Assembly: GCF_002250655.1 (NCBI RefSeq)
Contig: NZ_NOZR01000001.1
Span: 341,134 to 405,133 of the forward strand
DNA: 64,000 bases
Reading direction: 5' to 3'
Source of the DNA: Mycolicibacterium sphagni
Lineage (GTDB): Bacteria > Actinomycetota > Actinomycetes > Mycobacteriales > Mycobacteriaceae
A model generated the notes under the pieces. That model did no database searches and had not been told where the DNA came from. It saw only the letters and a list, made by a program, of their open reading frames with translations. A program made the translations under genes and the position numbers. Below are positions 19,492 through 27,378 of the stretch, in pieces; the first letter of the stretch is position 1, and each line of letters begins with the position of its first letter.

Positions 19492-20049
19492 TCATGGAAG
19501 CTGCTGCGACCGCTTAGCCATTACGAGGTCGTACTGTGCCTTGACCCAGCGCACACCTCCTTTGGCGGTGTGCACCTCGTAATCGGCCGGGTCGATGCCC
19601 ACGGCCGAGGACAAGTCAGCCGCATTCCAGGGCGGGTCGGATAGTTCACCCCGAGCGGCCAGGAAGCCCTTCACGATCGAGCCAATGCCCTCGACGCAAA
19701 ACCACTCGGGTTCGATGGAATGCCGTCGCAACAGCGCCGCCACGTGATCCACGTGGAAGGCGGGTTCACGTGCAACGACAAACGCCCTTCGGGTGATCTT
19801 GCTGATGGTGTAAGCCGCCATCTGTTCGGTCTGCGCCTCGGACGGGTCATAGCGCGCGCGGTAATCGGATGCGAAGGGCTCGGGGAGCGACTCCAGCCAG
19901 TTATCCGAATCGTGTTCTATAGCGAACCTGATCTCGTCCCCCCGCGCCGACCTCGACAGGTTGGGCGTCGAGATCGCTGCAAATTCCCAGGTGGGCGCAT
20001 TTCGACCTAGGCCAAGCGTTTTGATATCGACGAAGCAGTATCCGGTCAC
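19492..20049 (-). CDS. DnaQ-fold (DEDDh exonuclease-like) protein with altered active site
   Basis: 185 residues resembling short 3'-5' exoribonucleases and phage DnaQ proteins: FVDIKTLGLGRNAPTWEFAAI at the N-terminus, VVAREPAFHVDHVAALL in the middle, DLSSAVGIDP and HTAKGGVRWVKAQYDL at the end. The acidic metal ligands are largely missing: the ExoI D-x-E is D8-x-K10, the ExoII aspartate is H99, and the ExoIII H-x4-D is H160-x4-G165. D8 and H160 remain. Catalysis is unlikely; a binding or regulatory role, or decay, fits better. It is the leftmost gene of the element. Confidence 0.75.
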   Translation of the reverse strand: MTGYCFVDIKTLGLGRNAPTWEFAAISTPNLSRSARGDEIRFAIEHDSDNWLESLPEPFASDYRARYDPSEAQTEQMAAYTISKITRRAFVVAREPAFHVDHVAALLRRHSIEPEWFCVEGIGSIVKGFLAARGELSDPPWNAADLSSAVGIDPADYEVHTAKGGVRWVKAQYDLVMAKRSQQLP

Positions 20050-20109
20050 TCGGCCACTTCAGCATCATCGTGGGCTGGTCAGCAGAGCAATCCGTGAACC
20101 CGCCCCCAA

Positions 20110-20232
20110 ATGGACGATCCCGCCTATTACGAGCTGGACATCACCGGGCTGATCGACGGCGATTGGCTCAGATCAGCGGCGGCAATGGCGACCGACGATC
20201 TGGCCAGATGGCGGGCAGAGATGCACAGGTGA
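20110..20232 (+). CDS. Possible 40-residue small protein
   Basis: ATG 20110 to TGA 20232, reading MDDPAYYELDITGLIDGDWL then RSAAAMATDDLARWRAEMHR. The balanced acidic and aromatic content looks protein-like. No Shine-Dalgarno is visible, so it could be a fragment. It points away from the DnaQ-like gene. Confidence 0.3.
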   Translation: MDDPAYYELDITGLIDGDWLRSAAAMATDDLARWRAEMHR

Positions 20233-20402
20233 CGATCTCCACCCGTGCCCTGAGTGAGAGATGATCGACGCCATGTCAGCCGCGAGACCGCATACCAACG
20301 ATTCGGCAAGGTTGGGTAGCGGGAACCTCAAGCTGCCGCCTGCGAGTTCCACACGAGGGCGTTCAAGTACTACGTCACGTACTTCTTCCTGGACTTCTTC
20401 CT

Positions 20403-20570
20403 GCGCCAGCGCACGCTGGCGCTGCGCAACCTGTGCATAACTTTCCGCGCGATATCCCCCAACTTGTCGGCGCATTTGTGCATGATGTGGGGGCGGTTGT
20501 GTTGTAGTCCCGGGTGGTGCCGGACACAGACCATCGGTAGGGGCCCCCGCTTCGGCGGGGGCCCCTCTTT
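20403..20570 (+). ncRNA. Candidate structured RNA ending in a strong terminator
   Basis: A 20-base hairpin with perfect 9-bp arms (GCGCCAGCG / CGCTGGCGC, 20403-20422) is followed about 115 bases later by a rho-independent terminator: GGGGCCCCCGC, TTCG loop, GCGGGGGCCCC (about 20539-20566) and CTCTTTGTCTTT. No convincing ORF ends just before this terminator on the plus strand, so a small RNA is one explanation. The 5' end is unknown. The rest of 20233-20926 holds no gene I can support apart from the 22-codon ORF listed next. Confidence 0.3.
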
Positions 20571-20578
20571 GTCTTTCT
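20539..20578 (+). terminator. Rho-independent terminator
   Basis: A 12-bp GC-rich stem with a stable TTCG tetraloop, followed by CTCTTTGTCTTT. It is the clearest intrinsic terminator in the element and ends rightward transcription. Confidence 0.8.
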
Positions 20579-20688
20579 GGTCAATTTCTCACGCGAAACG
20601 GTGTTGTGTTGCGGCGTGTCGTCGGACCGCGGCGGTAGCGTTCTCCTCACACCACCCGGAAATGGACTGCGACCAGAGGGAGACCACG

Positions 20689-20754
20689 ATGATGCCCACA
20701 TCGTCTGCCACCGCGACGCCGATGGAACTGCGTGTCCGGGATGCTATCGGCTAA
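20689..20754 (+). CDS. Very short ORF (21 codons) with Shine-Dalgarno, doubtful
   Basis: ATGATG at 20689 is preceded by GAGGGAG and opens a 21-codon frame ending MELRVRDAIG. A good ribosome site is the only support. It may be a leader peptide or the start of a gene whose remainder has been lost. Confidence 0.2.
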   Translation: MMPTSSATATPMELRVRDAIG

Positions 20755-20926
20755 GTCATTCCGCGGGTCGAGAGCCCTCCCCGCCCCTCAGTCACCTCGG
20801 CGAAGCCCGAAGGTTCCCCGGTACCCACCATGGCCATCGGCCGGCACGTGGATTCGCGGCCCACCAACATCCTTCTTGACCTTCAGCAGCAAGACGAAGA
20901 TCAATCCCAAGGAAAGTTGGATCAAG

Positions 20927-21118
20927 ATGGCCAAGAAGCGCCACAAGGGGCCTTTGGGGCCCAACGGGTCCTGGAAACAGGGCCAGCGTGTTCCGGTCGG
21001 CGGGCAGTGGATCGACCAATTCGGTCGCATCCTCGACCTGACGGCACACTTCACCTTTCCACCGATTCCGGTAAAAGGTGAGTGCACCTTCTGGAAGCTC
21101 TACGAAGAAGCCGCGTAA
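20927..21118 (+). CDS. Small YjzC-like protein
   Basis: 63 residues from ATG 20927, with AAGGAAAG about ten bases upstream. Lys-rich start (MAKKRHKGPLGPNGSWKQGQ), then VPVGGQWIDQFGR and TFPPIPVKGECTFWKL. The pattern of a G-x3-P-x2-G-x-W/Y start and a TFPP turn resembles the YjzC family of short uncharacterised proteins. Transcribed against the flanking element genes. The opposite strand also has an open frame here, but this one has the better composition and ribosome site. Confidence 0.5.
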   Translation: MAKKRHKGPLGPNGSWKQGQRVPVGGQWIDQFGRILDLTAHFTFPPIPVKGECTFWKLYEEAA

Positions 21119-21353
21119 GCGGATGCGGAGCAAACCAGTTATGTAGGTCGGACGCCCTCTCGGGGATCAGGCCGGTGCGCCAACACCGGTCCCCCGGGAG
21201 GGTTTCCCATTTTTTGGGCGGATACACCGCCGCAACACGATTTCTACCACTGTTTGCCGAAGATGTGCCAGTTCTGGGGTAACTGCCTAGTCTCGATTCG
21301 CTGAGAGAATATTCACAGGTCACTGGCCCTTCAGTATGTGGGTCTGAAGGCGC

Positions 21354-21533
21354 TCAACGTTTCGAAGTCTGTCGGCGTCCCTCGTTCCGGTGGCGTGCCA
21401 TCGACATGTCAGGGGTGGCGCGGGCCGCCATGTCGACGGCGGACGGCACCATGCCGAACGGCAAACACCAGATGCTGACTGTGAATCCGCGCGGGGGCGC
21501 GCCGGGCATCGCCATGCCGGGCTGCTGGATCAT
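21354..21533 (-). CDS. Possible 59-residue protein, unknown
   Basis: ATG 21533 to TGA 21354 on the same strand as the genes to its right. It reads MIQQPGMAMPGAPPRG, FTVSIWCLPFGMVPSAVDM and a basic tail. The frame is open upstream to about 21640, so it may be the tail of a degraded longer gene. It lies about 100 bases after the stop of the 166-residue hypothetical. No family recognised. The 235 bases from 21119 to 21353 show nothing supportable. Confidence 0.3.
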   Translation of the reverse strand: MIQQPGMAMPGAPPRGFTVSIWCLPFGMVPSAVDMAARATPDMSMARHRNEGRRQTSKR

Positions 21534-21638
21534 CCCGAACTTCCCATCGGTGACTACCGTCTTCGCGCTCGTTTCCCAACTGGCGCTCGTAGACCGACGG
21601 CCAGATACTTTTGATCGCCGTGTGGTTTGGTCGCCCAG

Positions 21639-22139
21639 TCACGCGCCGTGTACGCAGGTTCCCCCGATCGACACGGGCACGTCGTAGGCGGACGACAGCA
21701 GCGACTGTAGCTCCTGCGATTTCGCAGGGCCGTGCTCGCGGTCCTTGAACACGTACAGGCCGTTGATGGTCGCTTCTGCAGCTCGAAACTCGGGGTATAG
21801 CGGGCCGCCTGGGGCGCTGTCGGTGTGCGGCACGGCATGAGACAAGGTCACGCGGCCGATGACTAGGAATGGGGGTGTCGCGCTCTTTGGGATGGCGTTG
21901 AATCGGATCGCTCTCACTTGCCAGCGGATGTCGACGACGTTGGGCACTGCGTAGACGCCACAGAGGCAGTCGCTGGCGGGCGGGTCGTGCGCTGGATGGA
22001 CCGGACACCGTGCTCGGAAGTGCTTTTGTGGCCACGCCGTTCGACCGTCGTATGGGGACCAAAGCACGGCGTCGCGGGTGTTCACGGCGGCGGGGTCGAC
22101 GCGCCAGAATCGCCATCCGTGGACCGTGCCGTTGGGCAT
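21639..22139 (-). CDS. Actinobacterial element-borne hypothetical protein with Cys/His site
   Basis: 166 residues from MPNGTVHGWRFWRVD; a longer frame opens at 22202 but its first 21 residues look non-coding. The layout GWRFWRVD ... LWSPYDGRTAWP ... FRARCPVHP ... DCLCGVYAV ... VIGRVTLSHAV is one I recognise as a recurrent actinobacterial family on phage-like elements. The conserved cysteines suggest metal binding. Function unknown. Starts 20 bases after the LysB-like stop, so it is likely cotranscribed with it. Confidence 0.65.
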   Translation of the reverse strand: MPNGTVHGWRFWRVDPAAVNTRDAVLWSPYDGRTAWPQKHFRARCPVHPAHDPPASDCLCGVYAVPNVVDIRWQVRAIRFNAIPKSATPPFLVIGRVTLSHAVPHTDSAPGGPLYPEFRAAEATINGLYVFKDREHGPAKSQELQSLLSSAYDVPVSIGGTCVHGA

Positions 22140-22159
22140 GGCCGGTGGCTGGTGAAGAG

Positions 22160-23104
22160 TCACGCAGGTGACCGATTGGGGATGGGGCGAACAGTCGTCC
22201 AAGGTCGTGCCACCAGCGGATCACTGGGCGCCAAAATCGGCTCGGTGTAGACCTCAGCGGCGATCTCGTCGATGAAGTCGAGCGCCAAGTCGTAAACCGT
22301 CTCAGCGCCAGCCGGGAACGTGTCGTCCCGGTCGGTCAGCGGTGGATACCTCGGGTAGCGGACATGCCCGAAGTCGCCGATGGCCAGTGCGCCGGGAGTG
22401 CCGGGTGCGCCGAAGATACCGGCAAGCAGGTCGGGGGCGAGTGACGCGATGGCCGACAGCGGATCGACCAGGCCGGTAAGGATCCCCACCGCGGCCCGCC
22501 ACCCGGCACCGAGTGGCGATGTGCCCGTTGAAGTGATGATGTCGTCGACGTTTGCGTACTCCCGCCACAGCCCGAACTCACAGTCAGTGAGCCGAGTCGG
22601 GAAAGAACCGCTGCCGCCGGTGTCGGATCCCGGAACGTCCCAGCAGCCAGACCACGGCGCATCCGGTGCTGTGAAGTCCCGCTGCCGCATCGGATTACCG
22701 AACAACACCGCGCCCTTGAAATCAGGCAGGCGGGCAGTCAGCGGCCCCGTGCGGAGGTCGTTGTAGATCATCGACATCAGCGCCGCACCCTGGCTGTAGC
22801 CGCCGAGCACAATCGGCGTACCCAACGGAACAGACTGGATGTGTGCGCGGGCGATGTTGCGGCCATCGGCCAGGCTTGAATTCATCGGGAACGTCGCGGC
22901 GGCGTAGTTGATTTTCCTTGCGTCCCAAACCTGTTCGTCGAGCATCCGCCAGAACGGATCGTCGGTCACCTGGCCGTTGAAGTAGAACTTTCGGCCAGCA
23001 CGCTCGATGGTCGCCGCTGACGTGCCGATCGGGCTAATCGGCATCCCCATCACGTTGGTGAAGAACGCGGTACCGGTGGCGTACAGAAACAGCGGCTTGG
23101 GCAT
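22160..23104 (-). CDS. LysB-like / cutinase-fold serine esterase
   Basis: 314 residues from MPKPLFLYATGT (start 23104; a GGAG lies about ten bases upstream). Alpha/beta-hydrolase of the mycobacteriophage lysin B type: nucleophile serine in VLGGYSQGAALM, FKGAVLFGNPMRQ after it, and DFGHVRYPRYP as the likely His site. LysB cuts the mycolate ester from arabinogalactan to release phages through the outer membrane. No secretion signal, as usual for LysB. No LysA or holin lies nearby. A tail-associated or host-derived esterase of the same fold is the alternative. Confidence 0.75.
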   Translation of the reverse strand: MPKPLFLYATGTAFFTNVMGMPISPIGTSAATIERAGRKFYFNGQVTDDPFWRMLDEQVWDARKINYAAATFPMNSSLADGRNIARAHIQSVPLGTPIVLGGYSQGAALMSMIYNDLRTGPLTARLPDFKGAVLFGNPMRQRDFTAPDAPWSGCWDVPGSDTGGSGSFPTRLTDCEFGLWREYANVDDIITSTGTSPLGAGWRAAVGILTGLVDPLSAIASLAPDLLAGIFGAPGTPGALAIGDFGHVRYPRYPPLTDRDDTFPAGAETVYDLALDFIDEIAAEVYTEPILAPSDPLVARPWTTVRPIPNRSPA

Positions 23105-23338
23105 CGTGACTAACTCCGTTCTGGTGAGGTGCAGCAGGCCGCCGTGACTGTGCTCCTGTGATCGCCGCCAAAATGTGCATCCATGGATTGGTCCTTTTTC
23201 CTTTGCCTTTGGGGAGACTTGGCATTTGGGACGGGGCAGGGTGCGCGCTCGACAGCGCCCTACAACGCCGGAGGCGCACGCCTGCCCGCCCGCCGTGGCG
23301 TGGGCTGCCCAGGAGAGGTGGCCCACACCAACGACGGT

Positions 23339-24169
23339 CTAGTTGCCGGCGTCGATGAGCTTCTCGAGTTCGGCGTTCTGGGCAGCGCGTCGGACGCTGA
23401 TCACGCCGGCCGCCTTCATCTGTTCGGGATCGAAGTCGTGTTCGTTGATCGCCGCGACGGCGCTTTGGTGGAGCTCGGCGATCGCAGGCGGTTGTGGGAC
23501 ATCGAGACTCTCGTAGTCGTCGAGAGCCAGGGCCGCCGCGCGTGCGGTAGCGGCCGCATTCTCAGTCTGCTCGTGCGCGAAGCTCTGGAGCAGATTGAAG
23601 CAACGGTCACGCTCGGCCCGGGCGCGATCGTTGATCACCTGGTCCAGGTACCTCGACCAGGTCAGGTCGGCGTACTGCTGGCCTGTCCGGAGGCTTCGCT
23701 CTCGGGGCGCACCGATAGGCGAGTCGGGAAGTGGATCAGTTCTATCCAAATTTCTGGCGTACAGCGCGTTCGCGCCACACCGGGCATCAGCCAACTTGAA
23801 TTCGCCGAACGCCGCCGCGAGCTTGGCGACGTCGAACCTTGTGGCGATCGCTAGATTTTCAAGGTGCTCTTGTGCTCGGGAGCGCGCTCGGTTGCAGTCG
23901 ATCGCCCAGGAGTTGGCCGCCTGCCGGACGATGCCGAGGCGTACCTGTCGTGATGCTGCTCCCTCCGCTTCACGGATCGCGGCCTTCTTGTCCCGCAGCC
24001 GGTCAACTTCGGCTTCGGCTTGGGCCAACGCGTCGGAGATCATCTCGACCGTGGTGGTGAGCTCCGGCCCCTGGTCGTCCGCGGCCGACTCCGGTTCGGG
24101 GTCGTATTCGTCGTGTCCAATCGCAAGTTGGTCGGTGGTCTCGGTTATGGCGTTAGGTGCGTGCGTCAT
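23339..24169 (-). CDS. Coiled-coil protein of unknown function
   Basis: 276 residues. Acidic start (HDEYDPEPESAADDQ), a long Ala/Glu/Arg/Lys helix (VEMISDALAQAEAEVDRLRD onward, about 40-110) typical of coiled coils, then a second helical part rich in Ala and Arg. No catalytic motif and no family recognised; phage scaffold-like or DNA-associated roles would fit but are guesses. Together with the 121-residue gene 64 bases upstream it could form one unit. The 234 bases between it and lysB hold no gene. Confidence 0.55.
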   Translation of the reverse strand: MTHAPNAITETTDQLAIGHDEYDPEPESAADDQGPELTTTVEMISDALAQAEAEVDRLRDKKAAIREAEGAASRQVRLGIVRQAANSWAIDCNRARSRAQEHLENLAIATRFDVAKLAAAFGEFKLADARCGANALYARNLDRTDPLPDSPIGAPRERSLRTGQQYADLTWSRYLDQVINDRARAERDRCFNLLQSFAHEQTENAAATARAAALALDDYESLDVPQPPAIAELHQSAVAAINEHDFDPEQMKAAGVISVRRAAQNAELEKLIDAGN

Positions 24170-24233
24170 TGCTCTGTCGGGTTCCTTTTGAGGGTGTTTT
24201 GTAGGTGGTGGGTTGGGCGCTCGTTCGGGGCGA

Positions 24234-24599
24234 TCAGCTCGGCAATTTGAGGAGTCGTTCGGCCTTCTGAGTCAGGGTTTCTTCGCCGAGCGCGGCGGCG
24301 ACGCCGTTGGCGGATGCTCCCTGTCCGCGATTAGCAGTGAAGCCGGAAGCCGTCTCGGGTCCGGTTGAGTGCGGTGTGAGAGCGGCCTCGATGTGGGCCG
24401 CGTGGGCGTCTCGCTTCTCCTGGGTGTGGGCCTCGTATTGCGCGGCGGTGACGTCCGGGCTGTAGCCAAAGGCCATGCCGCCGTTCCCATCAGAGGTCTG
24501 GCCGTGGGCCAAGTAGGCAGCCTTCTGATGACCGCTGGCTTGCTGTGCAAGCGCTTGCGCGCGGGCTTGTTCCGCTGCCTGAGTGTCGTAGAGGGTCAT
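24234..24599 (-). CDS. Small Ala/Gln-rich protein, unknown
   Basis: 121 residues from MTLYDTQAAEQARAQALAQQ (start 24599, AAGGGA upstream). Largely helical, low-complexity, with no cysteine or membrane segment. The Gly-rich middle (TSDGNGGMAFGYSPDV) is probably flexible. Likely translated with the coiled-coil gene after it. I do not recognise the family. Confidence 0.5.
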   Translation of the reverse strand: MTLYDTQAAEQARAQALAQQASGHQKAAYLAHGQTSDGNGGMAFGYSPDVTAAQYEAHTQEKRDAHAAHIEAALTPHSTGPETASGFTANRGQGASANGVAAALGEETLTQKAERLLKLPS

Positions 24600-24968
24600 T
24601 GGTCGGGTATTCCCTTTCAGTAGGCGGCCGGGGCCGCGTTGGTGAACTTGACCGGCTGTGACGCCGGGAGGTTTTTGATGCGCCGAAGTTGCCGGTTCAG
24701 AGGAGTTTGCGCGGCCGAATAATGTTGTTTTACAGTGCTTTTCGACCCCCTTGATCGAACATCTCAGTGGCTGAAAGTGGCTGAGTGGATCGCTTCGGTG
24801 GTTGCCCGCAGTGATCACCTTCGGTAGATCGCTGTGGTGCCCGATCAAAAAACTGGCCAATAGCCGCTCGCTGCCGCAAAGGTGCCAAACCATTCGGGAG
24901 TCTGCCCGGTCGCTGGGGGTTACCCGTACCCCGGCCGTGCCGGCTGCGCTCGCTGCTATTTGGACTCG
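24600..24968. other. Intergenic region of the element with short direct repeats
   Basis: No supportable gene. It holds a close direct repeat of GTGGCTGA (around 24766-24785) and two spaced copies of a GATCGCT word. It separates the overlapping early operon from the later leftward genes, so promoters for the latter are expected here. Confidence 0.4.
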
Positions 24969-25265
24969 TCACAGCAGTCGCCCTTCTGCTGCGAGTGCCT
25001 CGACACGGAAGTTGGAATGCTCCGGGCAGTCGACCCACGACGTGTCGTCGTCGGCCCAGAGTCGTCCGTAGGGATCACAGTCGTTGCAGCTGTCGATCGC
25101 TGCACGGATCGCGTGACGGCGGTCCCTGTCGGCCTTCTGGGCGGCTTTGAGGGCCGTTCGGCAGCCGTCGCAGGACCGAGGGCTCTTGACGTTGGCGTGA
25201 GTGGAGCAGCGTGGTCCGAATGGTCCATGAAGCGAATGCATCTCGTCACTTCCAAGCTCAGGCAT
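24969..25265 (-). CDS. Small zinc-binding-type element protein
   Basis: 98 residues. Cys/His pairs spaced as in zinc-ribbon proteins: CSTHANVKSPRSCDGC in the first half and CNDCDPYGRLW ... WVDCPEHSNF in the second, with a basic helix between (CRTALKAAQKADRDRRHA). Such proteins are common in actinobacterial phages and plasmids and function is unknown. The ATG at 25265 overlaps the end of the replication-type gene by 8 bases, which supports that start and places it last in the overlapping operon. Confidence 0.65.
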   Translation of the reverse strand: MPELGSDEMHSLHGPFGPRCSTHANVKSPRSCDGCRTALKAAQKADRDRRHAIRAAIDSCNDCDPYGRLWADDDTSWVDCPEHSNFRVEALAAEGRLL

Positions 25266-26013
25266 TGGAGGCCACCCCCCGCGGCACGCCGTGGTCGCAG
25301 CGCTTGAGTCGCTCGGTCCCGTCGTCGTCGAGTACTTCGACCATCCCGGAGTTCTCCGCGCAGTGCATGGGGCAGTTCTCGATCAGCTGGCGGTTGCGCC
25401 GGCGTTCGAAGTCGTGGGCCTTCGCCGCGATGACATCGGATTGGGCTGCATGCTCGTCCCATGCCTCAAGATGTTCGCGGGCCCTTGCACAGCCGCCACA
25501 TTCTTCGCTGGTGCCGATCGGGTGAAGGTTGCAGAACCGCGGCGGGCGTTCTCCCTCTGTCTTCAAGTTCTCTATAAGTAGTGCAGATGCCCTGTGGGGC
25601 ACGGTCCCTTGCCCTGTGGGGCACGGTCCCTTGCCCTGTGGGGCATCTGGCGTGCCCCACAGGGCTTCTGGCTGGTCAGCGGCTGCCCCGTGGGGCTTCT
25701 GGCTGGTCAGCTGTTCGTCGATTGCCGGGACTCTGTAGGCGAGAGACTGATCGCTGAGTGGTGGGAGGTGCTTTGCTGAGACTGCGTCGCCGAGAGCCTC
25801 CAGTGCGGTCCTGACGACCTTGACGGTGAGTCCAACTTCGTCGGCAATGTCGCGTCGGGAAACGCGCCACCACCTTGCACCGTCGTGGTGAATCCGGCCG
25901 GGGCCGTCCGTGTTACACCGCCAGCGGATGTGCGCAAGCACGATGGCAGCACTTGGACCGTGCTGCGCAACATCGGCGGGTAGCACGCGAATGAACGCCC
26001 CTGTTGTCTTCAC
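25258..26013 (-). CDS. Winged-helix replication-type protein with C-terminal Cys-rich domain
   Basis: 251 residues. The N-terminal part (GPSAAIVLAHIRWRC ... WWRVSRRDIADEVGLTVKVV then RTALEALGD) is a helix-turn-helix arrangement seen in replication initiators of actinobacterial phages and plasmids. The middle is a Pro/Gly/Gln-rich segment encoded by a repeat array. The C-terminus has a possible zinc site (CNLHPIGTSEECGGC; CPMHCAENSG; CDHGVP). GTG start overlaps the previous stop by 4 bases. A replication-initiator role is an inference from layout and repeats. Confidence 0.6.
   Translation of the reverse strand: MKTTGAFIRVLPADVAQHGPSAAIVLAHIRWRCNTDGPGRIHHDGARWWRVSRRDIADEVGLTVKVVRTALEALGDAVSAKHLPPLSDQSLAYRVPAIDEQLTSQKPHGAAADQPEALWGTPDAPQGKGPCPTGQGTVPHRASALLIENLKTEGERPPRFCNLHPIGTSEECGGCARAREHLEAWDEHAAQSDVIAAKAHDFERRRNRQLIENCPMHCAENSGMVEVLDDDGTERLKRCDHGVPRGVASNA
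25589..25711. repeat. Iteron-like repeat array inside the replication-type gene
   Basis: Two exact 22-bp copies of GCCCTGTGGGGCACGGTCCC plus TT (25589 and 25611), a third copy of its first 13 bases at 25633, and an inverted copy of the core (GTGCCCCACAGGGC, 25652-25665). A variant GCCCCGTGGGGC follows at 25685. TTCTGGCTGGTCAGC occurs twice (25666, 25697). The 22-bp period is not a multiple of three, so the protein does not repeat; selection seems to be on the DNA. Resembles the binding sites of a plasmid-type origin. Confidence 0.75.
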
Positions 26014-26498
26014 GATGGCTGGTTGCGCTCCAGAGCTTCCAGGTCATCGGCCGCACTGCTGAGGGCTCGCACCAGTTCACGCACGTCTGGCGGGGACAGC
26101 TCCTCGTCGTCGATATCGCCGCGCTGGGCCTGGATTCTGATCCACCGAGTGAAGGATGCGCTTTCATCCTGGATGCCGACGATCGAGACACGAGCCTTCG
26201 CGGTGTCGAAAGTCCTCCATTGAAGCCAGCGGATGGCATCGCCGTCGTCGGCGCGAATTGAGCTCCACTTATCCGCGGTGGCGCCGGGCGGGATCTCGAT
26301 ATGCGAGAGGCGGGAGTCAAGTTTGGCTTGCTCGGCGCTCTCCTTGACAAAGTCGCGCGCGACCTCGATCAGGTCGGCGGGCGGAGTAGATCGCTGCTCC
26401 CCGCCCTCCAGGATCTTGATCTGATTCGGTGTGAGCTGATCGATGAGATCGCGCCAACTCGTCGAGTGCTGGGCGACGTCGGTGTTCTGTGTGATCAT
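26010..26498 (-). CDS. Element protein, paralogue B of a tandem pair
   Basis: 162 residues. Starts with a segment SWRDLIDQLTPNQIKILEGG that matches GWRRLSDQLTAEQIAEIEQF in the gene at 26908-27378, and both end in a similar helix (LVRALSSAADDLEALER against LATALIDAAGQVESLER). The middle is a mixed alpha/beta region with a DDGDAIRWLQWRTFDTAKAR core. No catalytic motif. The two paralogues are separated by one gene; all overlap by 4 bases. Function unknown. Confidence 0.6.
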   Translation of the reverse strand: MITQNTDVAQHSTSWRDLIDQLTPNQIKILEGGEQRSTPPADLIEVARDFVKESAEQAKLDSRLSHIEIPPGATADKWSSIRADDGDAIRWLQWRTFDTAKARVSIVGIQDESASFTRWIRIQAQRGDIDDEELSPPDVRELVRALSSAADDLEALERNQPS

Positions 26499-26911
26499 GG
26501 TCGTGCCTTTCGGTTTTCATGGATTGATTGGTCGCTACGGCTCCCGCCCGGTGCTCGAACACCAGGATCAACGGGGGCCGTAAGCAGCTCTGAGTGCCGC
26601 CTGCAGTGGTGCCCTGACTCCTTCACGCGGTGTCGGCACGGTTGGCCGTCGCTCCGGGGTTGACCGCACCGCAGGGAGCCCCAGATGCGCTCCCGAACCC
26701 AGCCAGGCAGTCGTCCCGTCCGCTCGTGATGTTGCGCCCCATTACCGTATGTGGGCTGATCCCTTGCGATTTCGCGTCGGCTAACCAACCACAAAACCTC
26801 GTCTCCGTTCGACGTCACACACACCGCCGCCATGTAGTCGGGAGCGCCGGCATCACCCAGACAGGCCGTTCGCGTGAAGTCGACGAGGGGTCCTGCGCCG
26901 CGCTCGCTCAT
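26495..26911 (-). CDS. Small Cys/His (zinc-finger-like) element protein
   Basis: 138 residues from MSERGAGPLVDF (26911), whose ATG overlaps the preceding stop as ATGA; the frame opens further upstream but inside the preceding gene. Near the middle, RCGQPRSDGQPCRHRV and GHHCRRH give a C-x9-C ... C-x2-H arrangement of a kind common in actinobacterial phage proteins. Nucleic-acid binding is plausible. Lies between the two paralogues. Confidence 0.55.
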   Translation of the reverse strand: MSERGAGPLVDFTRTACLGDAGAPDYMAAVCVTSNGDEVLWLVSRREIARDQPTYGNGAQHHERTGRLPGWVRERIWGSLRCGQPRSDGQPCRHRVKESGHHCRRHSELLTAPVDPGVRAPGGSRSDQSIHENRKARP

Positions 26912-27378
26912 TGCGGGCGCTCCAGGGACTCCACTTGACCGGCCGCATCGATCAGTGCTGTGGCGAGCCTGCGGGCTTGGGGTGCCAACAACTCTTCGGT
27001 TTCTAGCCAGACGAGAATCCTCCGCTGAACTGCGCCGTTGCTGAATTGAGTTCCGGTTAGGTCCAAGCTGATTCCGGATTCGACATCTCGTGTCGAGGTG
27101 ACGAACTGGCGGCCGTAAAGATGACCTTCGTCGTCGAAGTCCTCCCACTCACCGACCGCGCCCACCGCGTCTGCCGGCGCAGCGATGTGAGCGCACACCT
27201 TCTGAGCGTGGTTGCGTTTGGCGGCCGTACGCGCGCAATTGAGCAGCTGATACTCCGGCCACGCGTCGGGTCCGGTCACGCGTTCAAATTGCTCAATTTC
27301 GGCGATCTGTTCCGCCGTGAGCTGGTCGGAAAGTCTGCGCCAACCTGACGCACGGGGGGCCGCACGCATTTCGGTCAT
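26908..27378 (-). CDS. Element protein, paralogue A of a tandem pair
   Basis: 156 residues, homologous to the product of 26010-26498 at both ends (see that entry). The centre has WEDFDDEGHLYGRQF and SLDLTGTQFSNGAVQRRILV. Its ATG overlaps the excisionase stop (ATGA), so it is the second gene of the leftward operon. Function unknown; not a recognised recombinase, nuclease or repressor. Confidence 0.6.
   Translation of the reverse strand: MTEMRAAPRASGWRRLSDQLTAEQIAEIEQFERVTGPDAWPEYQLLNCARTAAKRNHAQKVCAHIAAPADAVGAVGEWEDFDDEGHLYGRQFVTSTRDVESGISLDLTGTQFSNGAVQRRILVWLETEELLAPQARRLATALIDAAGQVESLERPQ

Noticed and set aside
20792..21133. 113-codon frame on the minus strand opposite the YjzC-like gene
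   Set aside because: Weaker composition, no ribosome site, and it overlaps the better plus-strand frame.
25589..25711. CRISPR array
   Set aside because: Repeats are directly adjacent with no spacers and occur inside a coding frame; no cas genes are present.
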